From Girardinichthys multiradiatus (Eukaryota; Chordata; Actinopteri; Cyprinodontiformes; Goodeidae), in NCBI RefSeq assembly GCF_021462225.1, contig NC_061818.1:18311462-18375461 (forward strand): a stretch of 64,000 bases of DNA, read 5' to 3'. Within the stretch, counting starts at the first letter, position 1; each line of letters starts with the position of its first letter. The translations under genes and the position numbers were made by a program. This document shows, one piece after another, positions 1-10,479 of the stretch. The notes under the pieces are model-generated. The model ran no database searches. It was not told where the DNA came from and saw nothing but the letters and a program-made list of their open reading frames with translations.

Positions 1-20
1 TTTTTTGTGTACAATTCCAG

Positions 21-338
21 ACCTGTCAAAACCAGTTCTGAGGATAGTGAAACCAACATTGACTGAACTGTATACGTTTGGGACTGTCACGCTTACTTGC
101 TTAGTTTCAGGATTTTTCCCATCTGACATCATAGTTCAGTGGGAAGAGAATGGCCAACGACTCCCAGCATCTCTCTATATTAACAGTCCTTCATGGAAAG
201 AACCAGCAACAAGCTATTTTTCAATGAGTAGCAGAATAAATGTAACTAAGGCTGAGGACAATATGTCGACATACTCTTGTGTTGTTAGACATGAATCGTC
301 TGAGACTCCAGTTAAAACCAGCATTAGTGATGTATTTG
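21..338 (+). CDS. Ig constant-domain exon (penultimate C domain)
   Basis: The acceptor is ...attccag/ac and the donor is tttg/gtaagc, both phase 1. The exon encodes about 106 residues with the intradomain cysteines in LTCLVSG and YSCVVRH and the core Trp in VQWEEN. Potential N-glycosylation sites are NVT and NMS. Confidence 0.8.
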
Positions 339-1072
339 GTAAGCTAACAATTACTTTTCAGAATTCATATTTTCTTCTACATTTTATTATAAACAAATAA
401 TTATTCTCCCAGCCTCTGTGACCTACACCAAACCTTCAGCCATCTTGCTCCAGGGAGAAAACGAACTAGTGTGTCTGGTCTCAGGCTTCAGCCCACCATC
501 CATTAATATCACTTGGTTCCGCAGTAAAACCACAGAGCCGATGGAATATAACACAACCAAGCCCTACTTAGGTCAGGATGGAAAATTCAGCATTCAAAGT
601 CACGTTCGCCTGTCCCCAATTGACTCCTTACCAGGCGTGATTCTCACCTGCAAGGTGATGCATGAGGGTGCCACCCTATCAGTGAATATGTCCAAACCAG
701 GTATGTAAGCTACATATTAACGTATTAAAAAGTAAGTGGGTCAGATTTTCTAAAGTCAGTATAATATGAAAACTAATCAAACTAATCAATGTTTTTACAG
801 ACACACTGGAGCATTGTAGCTTCTTTGATGCTCTCAAGGACACTGACGTGAGTCAAGATGCCCTGAAGGAAACCTGGGCTGTGGCGTTAACTTTCCTCTG
901 CTTTTTTCTCTTCACCATCATATTTTCTCTTGTTGTCCTCATCAGTAAGGTGAGATTCAGCAGCAACTACACTGCTGATGCACACACTGCTTTTTATAAT
1001 GCTTTTTAAAATGTAAATCTCTTTCAAAGAAAGTATAACAGTTTTCTTTTCTTGTACTTTCAGACCAAATAA
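21..1072 (+). CDS. Immunoglobulin heavy chain constant region, probable IgT/IgZ (tau), 3' part, membrane form
   Basis: Four exons can be read: 21-338, 413-700, 801-949 and 1064-1072. All three internal junctions have GT-AG borders, and the domain exons join in phase 1, as Ig constant exons do. The first two encode C1-set domains with the Cys, Trp and Cys signature (LTCLVSGFFP, VQW, YSCVV; then LVCLVSGFSP, ITWF, LTCKV). The third gives an extracellular stretch with one Cys (EHCSFFDALKD), then about 22 hydrophobic residues. The fourth adds only Thr-Lys and a stop. The product would be the antigen-receptor heavy chain at the B-cell surface, its short tail pairing with signalling partners. Membrane exons follow the last C domain directly. 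In teleost IgM the membrane exon instead splices to CH3, skipping CH4, so IgM is unlikely. The domain wording (GFSPPSINITWF) and the tail ending in KTK resemble IgT as I know it. IgD is the main alternative. The 5' exons are outside the window. Confidence 0.75.
413..700 (+). CDS. Ig constant-domain exon (last C domain)
   Basis: The acceptor is ctcccag/cc and the donor is accag/gtatgt, phase 1. The exon encodes about 96 residues with the LVCLVSG and LTCKVMH cysteines, Trp in ITWF, and NIT, NTT and NMS sequons. Reading through the donor gives Gly-Met and a stop at 706-708, so an unspliced transcript would end in a very short secretory tail. Confidence 0.8.
724..729 (+). promoter_or_regulatory. 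Candidate poly(A) signal for the secreted Ig form
   Basis: ATTAAA lies 16 bases after the read-through stop and before the membrane exon. This is where a secreted-form polyadenylation site would be expected. It is a common non-canonical hexamer in AT-rich DNA, so support is weak. Confidence 0.3.
801..949 (+). CDS. Ig membrane exon 1 (extracellular spacer and transmembrane helix)
   Basis: The acceptor is gtttttacag/acac and the donor is agtaag/gtgaga. The exon encodes an acidic spacer with one Cys, then WAVALTFLCFFLF and further hydrophobic residues up to Ile-Ser-Lys. If the donor were ignored, the frame would run on about 18 more residues before a stop, but the donor and the next small exon fit the known teleost pattern better. 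Confidence 0.75.
1064..1072 (+). CDS. Ig membrane exon 2 (Thr-Lys-stop)
   Basis: The exon lies after a pyrimidine-rich acceptor (ttttcttgtactttcag). It adds ACC AAA TAA in frame to give a tail ending SKTK. Very short second membrane exons are typical of teleost heavy chains. Confidence 0.65.
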   Translation, partial: TK

Positions 1073-1309
1073 TGACAGTCAAAGGACAAATTTCATATTA
1101 CTGAATGAGGTTTTAATTTTTTGATGTTTTTATTAAATGTATTTTATTTTCTTTGTTTATTTTAGTTTTTTTTTTTAGAATGATTCTTTTTTTTTTTTGC
1201 TAATTTGTTTGTTTTTTCTTTTATATTTTCTGGTCTAGTTTATAATAACATTTTCGTTATGTTTCTGTTATGTATTTGGTGTGGGATGTATTTAAGTGCC
1301 TTAAAGATA

Positions 1310-1315
1310 AATAAA
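1310..1315 (+). promoter_or_regulatory. Poly(A) signal, membrane Ig transcript
   Basis: AATAAA lies about 240 bases after the membrane stop codon, following a T-rich 3'UTR (1073-1309). It is the first canonical signal downstream. Confidence 0.55.
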
Positions 1316-1362
1316 GCTAATGAGACTGCAGAGGGCTTTGATTAATTTATCTTTACATTTCC

Positions 1363-1402
<40 letters not shown>
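1363..1402 (+). repeat. (CTAT)n microsatellite
   Basis: About ten perfect CTAT (GATA on the - strand) units abut the left end of the duplicated block that follows. The same arrangement recurs at 3436-3465. Confidence 0.9.
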
Positions 1403-1845
1403 GATCAAATTGTCCACGAGATGGCGACAAAGCTCTACATTCAACTTTGTTTCAACTTTCAACACAGAAGCCATGTAGTTAGAAAATCCTCATAGATCTC
1501 ATGGATAATTTTTTGCACTGAAACACAAGAACAAATGTAAATTTTAAGCTGTCCTTAAACTTACATTGCTCTATAGAAATATATATCAATACAGTAGACC
1601 ATTCAAAATTGGCTTAAAATATAAGGATAGAAAAAATCTAAATGCTCTTACACTTGTTATTTTCTAATTGCAATATTGGTACTTCTTCAAAACAAACAGG
1701 TCTATGAGTTTAACTACAGAGCAGTAATTTGGACTGACATTTTGTCTAAAACCTGTACTTAAAATTCATTGTAACAGAGTCATCTAGTGGTTGTAACATT
1801 TATTACAGCTTCATAGGAGCAGAGTGAGAACGCCAAAGATTACCC
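1403..1845. repeat. Duplicated ~440-bp block, copy 1
   Basis: Nearly identical to 3466-3911, starting ctgatcaaattgtccacgag and ending cgccaaagattaccc. I see only small differences: one A missing in an A/T run, one A-to-G change, and an extra AAT triplet in copy 2. Both copies have a CTAT run at the same end. On the - strand that would be a GATA tail after the element, as in some retroposons. A piece of the block (tttttgcactgaaacacag and on) recurs at 2041-2085. There is no coding potential. Confidence 0.8.
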
Positions 1846-2469
1846 AATATGCATCATTGGTCAACGTGGGGAAAGAAGTCATGAAAGGAAGGTTAAAATA
1901 AATTCTTGATTTGAATACATTTGACCGTAGTCTTTTTCCATGTTAAAATGAATAGTCAAGTTTGTTTTAGCAATAACTATTACAACTTTATTATTGTAAC
2001 AAACAAAGTTGACCAATATTTCTTTTGTCTTAAAATCAATATTTTTTGCACTGAAACACAGCAACAAATGTAAATTTACTAAAAACTAAAATAAATGTTT
2101 TTTCATAGACACATGCACAGTTGGTATGTGTTTACATTTCTAGAATAAAACAGAGGAGAAAGACCCTTTTTTGCCCCACAGTGGAGAAATTCAGGCGTCG
2201 GCAGTAACATAAAAGGCAAATGGAAGCATACAGGTACACACAAATGTAAAAACACAACTATAAAGATCAAAAAGTCAGAGTAGACTGAGCAGTGAATGAA
2301 AATAAATTATAACATAAAAAAAGAAATACTGCACAGCTATTGAAAATAACACTCATATTAATGAAATGTACAGCTGAGTATGTTGATTTGACAATTTACA
2401 AAAAGGGTATTTGTAAATGTGCATCAGAAAAACAACACCACACTATTTACAAAAAAATAGAAAATCTGT
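1846..2469. other. AT-rich intergenic DNA without a recognised gene
   Basis: I see no coding frame with family signatures. The only recognisable piece is the partial copy of the duplicated block at about 2041-2085. Confidence 0.5.
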
Positions 2470-3135
2470 GCAAATAACAGCTGGGATGTGAACACTTATT
2501 GAGCTTGTTGGAAACTGTGATGGTTAAAAAGTCTAACAACTGCTGGGAGGAAGGACTTGAGATAATGCTCCTTTGTGCGCCTAGGATGCTGAAGTCTTTC
2601 ACTGAAGGAGCTCTCCACTTCTATAACAGCATCATGCATGGGGTGGGAGACACTGTCCAACAGTGATGTTATTTTTGCTAGAGTCCTCCTGTCTCCCTCC
2701 ACCTGCACTGGGTCGAGGGGGCATTCTCTAACTGCTTCCTCTCAGCTGTACAGTGGCTTGTAAAAGTATTCATACTACTACATACTACACCAGAGAAGAT
2801 GGTTGATGCCAGCACAGAGCCAAAAAGGTCTTAAGGAGTGCCCTCTGTACTCCAAAAAATCTCAGTCTCCTTAGCAGGTTGAGTCTGCTCTGAGCCTTCC
2901 TGTAAACAGCATCAGTCTTGTGACTCCAGTCCAGTTTAGTGTTTAGGTGAATACCCAGGTATTTATAAGAGTCCACTCTCTCAATGTCAGTTCCCTGGAT
3001 GTTCACCACTGTCAGTGTGGTGGGTCTGCACCTGCTTAAATCCACCACCATCTCCTTAGTTTCCCTAGCATTGATCAGGAGGTGGTTCTGCTGGCACCAG
3101 TCCAAGAAGTTCTGTTTGCATCGAGGATAAATGAC
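2470..3135 (-). pseudogene. LINE reverse-transcriptase C-terminal remnant (CR1/L2/Rex1 type)
   Basis: Read on the - strand, 3135 to 2785 encodes the segment after the RT catalytic region (WCQQNHLLINARETKEMVVD, then YKYLGIHLNTKLDWS and RLNLLRRLRFFGVQRALLKTF). The frame then breaks. Positions 2745 to 2496 continue with the family's C-terminal tail (RRTLAKITSLLDSVSHPMHD, LKSFLPAVVRLFN). The part that should join them is missing, so there is an internal deletion. No YADD motif or endonuclease remains. This type of fragment is often misnamed an alkB homologue 8-like protein in databases. It is not a host gene. Confidence 0.7.
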
Positions 3136-3434
3136 ACTAGGAATATCTAGTTTTACTATAGGCTGCTTTATTGATCTGGTAGAGTTTGTGTTCCTGATAG
3201 GCTGTGAACTTAGCACGTATATTTGCACAAAGGCAACAATGTCAGTCACATTGTATGAATAGTATTACCTGAAAGTAAAGTAACACCTTGAAAAAAAGGG
3301 GAAAATGAAGCTTGGTCACTTTAAATGTTCAGATTTTTCACACATCCTCTTAAATGTCTGATGATGTCATAATCTGAAGCACACTGCTGAGCAAAATAAG
3401 CTCATACTCATATTATTTTTATCACAGTGCATTC

Positions 3435-3435
<1 letters not shown>

Positions 3436-3465
<30 letters not shown>
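3436..3465 (+). repeat. (CTAT)n microsatellite
   Basis: About seven units at the left edge of the second duplicated block, matching the run at 1363-1402. Confidence 0.9.
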
Positions 3466-3911
3466 GATCAAATTGTCCACGAGATGGCGACAAAGCTCTA
3501 CATTCAACTTTGTTTCAACTTTCAACACAGAAGCCATGTAGTTAGAAAATCCTCATAGATCTCATGGATATTTTTTTGCACTGAAACACAAGAACAAATG
3601 TAAATTTTAAGCTGTCCTTAAACTTACATTGCTCTATAGAAATATATATCAATACAGTAGACCATTCAAAATTGGCTTAAAATATAAGGATGGAAAAAAT
3701 CTAAATAATGCTCTTACACTTGTTATTTTCTAATTGCAATATTGGTACTTCTTCAAAACAAACAGGTCTATGAGTTTAACTACAGAGCAGTAATTTGGAC
3801 TGACATTTTGTCTAAAACCTGTACTTAAAATTCATTGTAACAGAGTCATCTAGTGGTTGTAACATTTATTACAGCTTCATAGGAGCAGAGTGAGAACGCC
3901 AAAGATTACCC
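3466..3911. repeat. Duplicated ~440-bp block, copy 2
   Basis: Second copy of 1403-1845 in the same orientation, about 2.1 kb away. The right edge is attaccc followed by different sequence (ctgctgg here, aatatgc in copy 1). No clear target duplication flanks it. Confidence 0.8.
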
Positions 3912-3956
3912 CTGCTGGAAATACATTTATTGCACACTGTTAAAGATTGCTATATA

Positions 3957-5213
3957 CAGGGGTTGGACAATGAAACTGAAACACCTGGTTTTAGACCACA
4001 ATAATTTATTAGTATGGTGTAGGGCCTCCTTTTGCGGCCAATACAGCGTCAATTTGTCTTGGGAATGACATATACAAGTCCTGCACAGCAGTCAGAGGGA
4101 TTTTAAGCCATTCTTCTTGCAGGATAGTGACCAGGTCACTACGTGATACAGGTGGAGGAAAACGTTTCCTGACTCGCTCCTCCAAAACACCCCAAAGTGG
4201 CTCAATAATATTTAGATCTGGTGACTGTGCAGGCCATGGGAGATGTTCAACTTCACTTTCATGTTCATCAAACCAATCTTTCACCAGTCTTGCTGTGTGT
4301 ATTGGTGCATTGTCTTCCTGATACACGGCACCGCCTTCAGGATACAATGTTTGAACCACTGATGCACATGGTCCTCAAGAATGGTTCGGTAGTCCTTGGC
4401 AGTGACGCGCCCATCTAGCACAAGTATTGGGCCAAGGGAATGCCATGATATGGCAGCCCAAACCATCACTGATCCACCCCCATGCTTCACTCTGGGCATG
4501 CAACAGTCTGCGGGATACGCTTCTTTGGGGCTTCTCCACACCGTAACTCTCCCAGATGTGGGGAAAACAGTAAAGGTGGACTCATCAGAGAACAATACAT
4601 GTTTCACATTGTCCACAGCCCAAGATTTGCGCTCCTTGCACCATTGAAACCGACGTTTGGCATTAGCAGGAGTGACCAAAGGTTTGGCTATAGCAGCCCT
4701 CCGTGTATATTGACCCTGTGGAGCTCCCGACGGACAGTTCTGGTGGAAACGGGAGAGTTGAGGTGCACATTTAATTCTGCCGTGATTTGGACAGCCGTGG
4801 TTTTATGTTTTTTGGATACAATCTGGGTTAGCACCTGAACATCCCTTTCAGACAGCTTCCTCTTGCGTCCACAGTTAATCCTGTTGGATGTGGTTCGTCC
4901 TTCTTGGTGGTATGCTGACATCACCCTGGATACCGTGGCTCTTGATCCATCACAAAGACTTGCTGTCTTGGTCACAGATGCGCCAGCAAGGCGTGTACCA
5001 ACAATTTGTCCTCTTTTGAACTCTGGTATGTCACCCATAATGTTGTGTGCATTTCAATATTTTGAGCAAAACTGTGCTCTTACCCTGCTAATTGAACCTT
5101 CACACTCTGCTCTTACTGGTGCAATGTGCAATCAATGAAGACTGGCTACCAGGCTGGTCCAATTTAGCCATGAAACCTCCCACACTAAAATGACAGGTGT
5201 TTCAGTTTCCCTG
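3957..5213 (-). mobile_element. Tc1/mariner DD36E (Incomer-like) element, copy 1
   Basis: The element is flanked by TA at 3955-3956 and 5214-5215. The left end is caggggttggacaatgaaac. The right end is the reversed motif ending gtttccctg, which has lost about 10 bases of the terminal repeat. The transposase lies on the - strand in three frames. Copies at 21698-22962 and 50526-51789 share the whole length. Confidence 0.85.
4009..5038 (-). pseudogene. DD36E transposase, frameshifted
   Basis: Three consecutive frames on the - strand make up the protein: 5038-4688 (N-terminal helix-turn-helix, starting MGDIPEFKRGQIVG), 4679-4281 (central part with FSDEST) and 4359-4009 (YQEDNAPIHTARL to DLNIIEPLWG, ending KGGPTPY). 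Counting residues between the second catalytic Asp (in DNAPIH) and the Glu of IIEPLW gives 36, not the 34 of classic Tc1. Two frame breaks make this copy inactive by itself. It would have catalysed cut-and-paste transposition at TA sites. Confidence 0.8.
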
Positions 5214-5215
5214 TA

Positions 5216-5739
5216 GATTAGCAATAGTGTCATTTCTATCATGTTAAAAATCTCAATATATTGTCCAGCTCTTCCATGATGCTTGCTTTGTGATTATTTG
5301 CATAAGAGATACCCACTTCTTTTGCGAAAAATAGAGAGCGGAGAAAAGTATTAATCTGCAATTTTCCATACAACACAACATTAATTATTTTTGTGTACCA
5401 AACAAAAATGTTCCATTTATTATTTTACGTGAAATAATACAAGGAATACCGTCAGCCTATAATACAGTTTAATCTTTTGGTCAGATAATGTGAAAAAAAT
5501 AAAATAGTAAGATTTTGCCAACTATTTTTTTTAACTTTAAGTAAAGATTAATGCCATTAGCATTGTTTGCATTATTAGTGTGGTTAGTATTATCTCTGTT
5601 TAATTTGTAGATTGCAAATATTTTTTCCTCATGTCAAAGTATTCCAAGAGCGTGAAAACATTTCGTAATTGTGTATGATACCAGCAAGAAAGAACTTAAA
5701 GCATAAAAAAATAAAGCAAAGCAACTTTCTGTGAAAAGA
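5216..5739. other. AT-rich intergenic DNA, nothing recognised
   Basis: No gene, RNA or clear repeat was found in this stretch. Confidence 0.4.
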
Positions 5740-5945
5740 CTACAATTGGGCTTTTCAAACACATTAAAATGCTTTTATCTAAATCATTCCAATGAACATC
5801 TGGCTGTATGTTCAGCAATACCCTGCTAAAAGGTGAATCCATCAGCAGGTTTTGTTCAATGATTACCTTGTGTCTAGCTATATCCAACTTCCTATCAACT
5901 TTGACCACTTTCCCTGTTCCTGCCAATGACACACATCAGTGCAGT
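5740..5945 (-). mobile_element. Degenerate Tc1-like fragment
   Basis: Words such as tatccaacttcctatcaactttgacc and the following ccctgttcctgcc match the same region of the older Tc1 copy at 10960-11010 and the Tc1 consensus I know from fish. It is too decayed to hold a frame. Confidence 0.45.
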
Positions 5946-6129
5946 ATGATGCGGAAATTCAATTTAGTTTATTTATATAATGCCAATTCACAACCAATGT
6001 CTCCTCCAGGCACTTTACAGAAACGAAACATTCAATTTATATACAGAAACATTCACCTCAATCAATCATAGAGACAGATTCAAAGTCAATTATATTCCAA
6101 TTTGATTCTAGTTATAAAACAATGCAGTC

Positions 6130-6395
6130 AAGTTCAGTTCATTATTCATCCATTCATTCACTTTCTATACCAGCTTAAGCTTGAAGGATCTTGCGGTGCT
6201 AGAGCCTATCTCTAGCGTTCACTGGGGGAGAGGTGGTGCACACCACGGACAATTCGCCAGTCTATCACAGGGCAACATAGAGACACACAGGACAAACACC
6301 CATAAATGGACACACTCATACATAAGGACAATTTAGAGAGACCAATTAACCTGGCGGTCATATTGTGGACTGTGGGAGGAAACCAGAGGATTTAT
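6130..6395. repeat. Non-LTR retrotransposon 3'-end type repeat
   Basis: This contains the recognisable series catccattcattcactttct, cactgggggagaggtgg, cgccagtctatcacagggca, gacacacaggacaaac, gaccaattaacc and gactgtgggagga. It is a very common tail-like repeat in teleosts. Related pieces lie at 20515-20660, 30450-30575 and 63410-63615. Confidence 0.55.
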
Positions 6396-7192
6396 TGTTC
6401 AAATTTGTAAAGTAAAAGAAAGTGACCTATCTAAGGAAATCCAGCCAATTGTACTGAGCATGCATGGAGCGTCAGTAGAAAGGAGAACTCCCCTTTAACA
6501 GGAAGAAATCTCTAGCAGAACCTGGCTCACTGTGAACAGTTTTGAGATGACAGAGCATACATGTAAAACCTCAGGAGCACTGGCAGCAGTAGTTCATTTA
6601 GTGGTTTAGGAAAACCAACAAACATAGACACCCAGGAACTTTTTATCCAGTTTTGAATAAATAACTTGAATCTGACTGCACTGTTCAATGGTTAGGATTA
6701 ATTGGAATGTATGTACCTGACTTTGTGAAATGCCTTGAGACAATGTGTGTTGTGAATTGTTGCTATATAAATAAACTGAATTGAATTGAATAAGTTCTGA
6801 GGGAGTTTTAAAGTTTATAGGATGAACGCTAGCACACACAGTTAGTCACAACAAAAGCTCATTCTATTGCTCTGTTTCAGAGAGAGACAGGGTTAAACAC
6901 AGAAAGACAAAGACATACTGTATGTATCATCTAAAGGAAGAAGGCATTTATTTATTGGCAGCAGTAGATCAGCCAAAGCCCCCCTCAGGAAGGCATTTCA
7001 ACAAAAGAGAACACCAGGCCTGCTGTAGCTTCAATAAAAAGAGAAAAAAAAGCAAGGAGAAAGTTAGACACTGAAATAACAGCAGATTATGCAAAATCAG
7101 AGAGAAGTAGGAGAATTTAGCAGAATAAGAAAGAGTAGTTATTATGTCATCCAGCAGCCTAATGTCATTGTACACTTGTATAACAGTAAAGG

Positions 7193-7207
7193 TATTCTAT
7201 TATATTC
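7193..7207. repeat. 15-bp target-site duplication, left copy
   Basis: tattctattatattc here is repeated exactly at 9654-9668, bracketing the LINE between them. Confidence 0.8.
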
Positions 7208-9653
7208 TATTCTACTCGTACTTGTCATCTTCCGCTTGATCTGGGACTGGGTCGCGGGGGCAGCAGACTCAGTATAGACACCCAGACTTCCCTCTTCCCA
7301 GACACCTCCTCCAGCTCCTCCGGGGGGAGCCCAAGGCATTCCCAGGCCAGCCAAGAGACATAGTCCCTCCAGCGTCTCCTGGGCCGTCCCCTGGGCCTCC
7401 TCCTGGTGGGACATGCCTGAAACACCTCCCGAGGGAGGTGTCTAGGAGGCTTCAGGTACAGATGCCTGTGCCACCTCAACTGGCTCGTCTCGATGTGGAG
7501 GAGAGCGGCTCTGCTCCGAGCCCTATCTCTAAGGGAGTGCCCAGCCACCCTATGGAAAGAGCTCATTTCAGCTGCTTGTATCCAGGATCTTGTTCTTGAC
7601 CCAAAGTTCATGGCCATAGGTGAGGGTAGGAACGTAGACCGATCGGTAAATTGAGAGCTTCTCTTTTTGGCTCAGCTCTCTCTTCACCATAATGGACAGG
7701 CACAGCGTCCCATTACTGCGGCAGCTGTACCTCTCCGTCTGTCAATCTCCCACTCCATTCTCCCCTCACTCATGAACAAGACCCCAAAATACTGGAACTC
7801 CTCGACTTGAGCCAGGAACTCCCCTCCAACCTGAAGAGGACAAGCCACCCTTTTCTGATCATGAACCATGGCCTCAGACTTGGAGGAGCTGATCTTCATC
7901 CCAGCTGCTTCACACTTGGTTGCGAACCACCCCAGTGCATGCTGTAGGTCTTGGCTTAAGGGGGCCAGCAGGACCACATCATCTGCAAAAGAAGAGACGA
8001 ACTCCACTGGTCCCCAAACCAGACCCCCTCTGGCCCTTGGCTGCGCCTAGAAATCCTGTCCATAAAAGCTATGAAAAGGACCGTACAGAGACCAGATGGC
8101 CTCAAATAAGGGACACAGTCGAATGCCTTCTCCAGGTCCACAAAACACATGTGGACTAGCTGGGCAAACTCCTATAAACCCTTGAGTACCCTGCAGAGGG
8201 TGTAGAGCTGGTCAGGCTGGGACGAAAACCACACTGCTCCTCCTGAAACCGAGGTTCGACTATCTTCCGGACTCTCCTATCCTATACCCTGGCGTAGGCC
8301 TTACCAGGGAGGCTGAGGAGTGTGATCCCCCTGTAGTTGGAACACACCCTCCGGTCACCATTCTGAAGGGGGACCACCACCCCAGTCTGCCAGTCCAGAG
8401 GCACTGTCCCCGACCGCCACGCAATGTTGAAGAGGCCTGTCAACCATGACAGCCCTACAACATCCAGAGACTTAAGGTACTCAGGGCGGATCTCATCCAC
8501 CCCTGAAGCCCTGCCACCGCGGAGCTTTTTAACCACCTCGGTGACTTCAGCCTGGGTGATGAAAGAGTCTAACCCCGAGTCCCCAGCCTCTGTTTTCACC
8601 AGGGAATGCATGATGGCAGGATTGAGGAGATCCTCGAAGTACTCCTTCCATGTCCCCAGTCGAGGTCAGCAGCCTCCCATCCCCACTGTAAATAGTGTTG
8701 ACAAAGCACTGCTTCCCCCTCCTGAGGCGCTGGACGGTTTTCCAGAATCGCTTCAATGCCAACCGGTAGTCCTTCTCCATGGCCTCACCGAACTCCTTCC
8801 AGGCCCGGGTTTTGGCCACTGCCACAGCCAAGGCCGCGGCACGCTTGGCCTCATGGCACCCGTCAGCCGCCTCAGAAGTCCCACAAGTATAACACAGCCG
8901 ATGGCAATCCTTCTTCAGCTTGACAGCATCCCTTACTGCCGATTTCCACCACGGGGTTCGGGTATTGCCCCCGGGACAGACACCGCAGACCGCAGCTACG
9001 GGCGGCAGCATCAAAAATAAATGCGGAGAACATGGTCCACTCGGACTCTATGTCTTCAACGCCCCCCTGAATCTGGTCAAAGCTCTCCCACAGGTGGGAG
9101 TTGAATCCATCCCTGGCCCAGGGCTCCGCCAGATGTTCCCAGCAGAACCTCACTATACGCTTGGGCCTGCCAAGTCTGTGCGGCTTTCTTCTCTTCCAGT
9201 GGATCCAACTCACCACCAGGTATTGATCAGTGGATAGCTCGGCCCCTCTCTTCACCCAAGTGTATGAAGACACAAGAACAAAGTCAATCATCGACCTCCT
9301 GCCTAGGATACCCTGGTGCCAAGTGCACTGATGAACACCCTTATGCTTAAACATGGTGTTCATTATGTACAATCTGTGACTAGCACAGAAGTCCAATAAT
9401 GAAACACCACTCGGATTCAGATCGGGGAGGCCATTCCTCCCAATCACGCCCATGGGACCCCGGCTCCGCAGTATGGGGGGAAGTCAAGTGCCTCGATTTT
9501 GTGGTGGTCATTTAGCCGGTCTTTGTCTGACCCATCACCCAGAGCCTGTTTGCCATGGGACACCCTACCAGGGGATTTTAAGCCCCAGACAACATAGCCT
9601 CTAGGATAATTCGAGCACTCGAACCACGTTAAGGTGGGAGTTTAAGGAGGAGC
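7208..9653 (-). mobile_element. LINE insertion, RTE/Rex3-like, internally deleted
   Basis: A GC-rich 2.4-kb insert is bracketed by a perfect 15-bp direct repeat, as left by target-primed reverse transcription. Read from 9653 to 7208 it shows an endonuclease tail (LLDFCASHRLYIMNTMF, STDQYLVVSW), RT blocks (RPEYLKSL, SNYRGITLLS, CFVDLEKAFDCV, FADDVVLL) and a C-terminal basic segment (RWHRHLYLKPPRHLP, RRRPRGRPRRRWRDYVSWLA). Many frame breaks, stops and lost segments make it a pseudogene. The clade name is my judgement; a BLASTX to LINE proteins would settle it. Confidence 0.8.
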
Positions 9654-10470
9654 TATTCTATTATATTCAACTCTAAACCTATAAAAACTACAGATAATTG
9701 CTGAAAGTAACCTAAGCCATCCTAACTATAGGCTTTCAAAAAAGAAAGATTTAAGCCTATTTATAAATATAGACAGGGTGTCTGCCTTTGTTCAAAAATG
9801 GGAACTGGTTCTACAGAAGAGAACCCTGATAACTAAAAGATCTGCATCATTTACTACTTTTAGAAACTCTAGAAACCTGCAGTCTGAGGCAAAGTGCTCT
9901 GTTAGGAACATATCAGATGTCTGACATATGGTGGAGCTAGAATATTAAGGGTTTGATATGTAAGACGGATAACTTTAGATTCTGTTCTGGATTTAACCGG
10001 GAGCAAATGAAGAAAGCTAAAAATGGAGAAATATGATGTCTCTTTTTAATTTTTACCAGAACACTGCTGTAGAGTTTTAAAGGCTTTTAACTGCATTTGT
10101 TGGACATCCTGATTGTAAAGAAATGCAGCAGTCCTGCCTTGAAGTAACAAATGCATGGATTAGATTTTTGGCATTACTCTTGGACAGGATACTTCTAAAC
10201 TTGGCAATGTCCGGAGGTGAAAGAATGATGTTCTAGAAACTTGTTTTTATATGGGATTCGAATAACAGTTCATGTTCAGGTTCTTTAGTTTATTACCCGA
10301 GACTAAATTAATGCCACCCAGAATAAATGATTCACACTGGTCCAAAGATGACAGCTGCTGTTTTGACTGAAGTTTAAGGCAGACAATTTAAAGTCATGCA
10401 AGATACCCCCATGTTTTGTGATAGAGATTATATGATCTGACTGATTTGCATTGTTAGTGTTCCACTAAAT
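9654..10470. repeat. Old composite interspersed repeat, right part
   Basis: It starts with the second copy of the 15-bp target duplication (9654-9668). It continues the repeat interrupted at 7207 with words typical of a long fish repeat (gttctacagaagagaaccct, aaagtgctctgttagg, gatttaaccgggagcaaatg, gtaacaaatgcatggatta). No protein is evident. Confidence 0.45.
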
Positions 10471-10479
10471 ATGTTTTGG

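Larger units (their letters stand above)
5950..7207. repeat. Old composite interspersed repeat, left part
   Basis: The sequence begins with the common fish repeat word tttatttatataatgccaat followed by tcacaac...ggcactttac. A reversed related word lies at 6720-6795 (gccttgagacaatgtg, gttgctatataaataaac). It is interrupted by a LINE tail at 6130-6395 and, at 7207, by a LINE insertion. The sequence resumes at 9654. Confidence 0.45.

Noticed and set aside
950..1008. Extended Ig cytoplasmic tail by read-through of the membrane exon
   Set aside because: A good donor (aag/gtgaga) and a following acceptor with an in-frame Thr-Lys-stop exon fit the known teleost pattern better.
2785..3249. Possible alkB homologue 8-like host gene
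   Set aside because: The residues are the C-terminal part of a LINE reverse transcriptase. The alkB8 label is a known misannotation for this segment.
4127..4838. Several + strand frames in the DD36E copy
   Set aside because: They are shadows of the - strand transposase. The same shadows recur in the other copies.
8424..9020. 198-codon + strand open frame
   Set aside because: It is antisense to the LINE coding sequence, which has clear RT and endonuclease words on the - strand.
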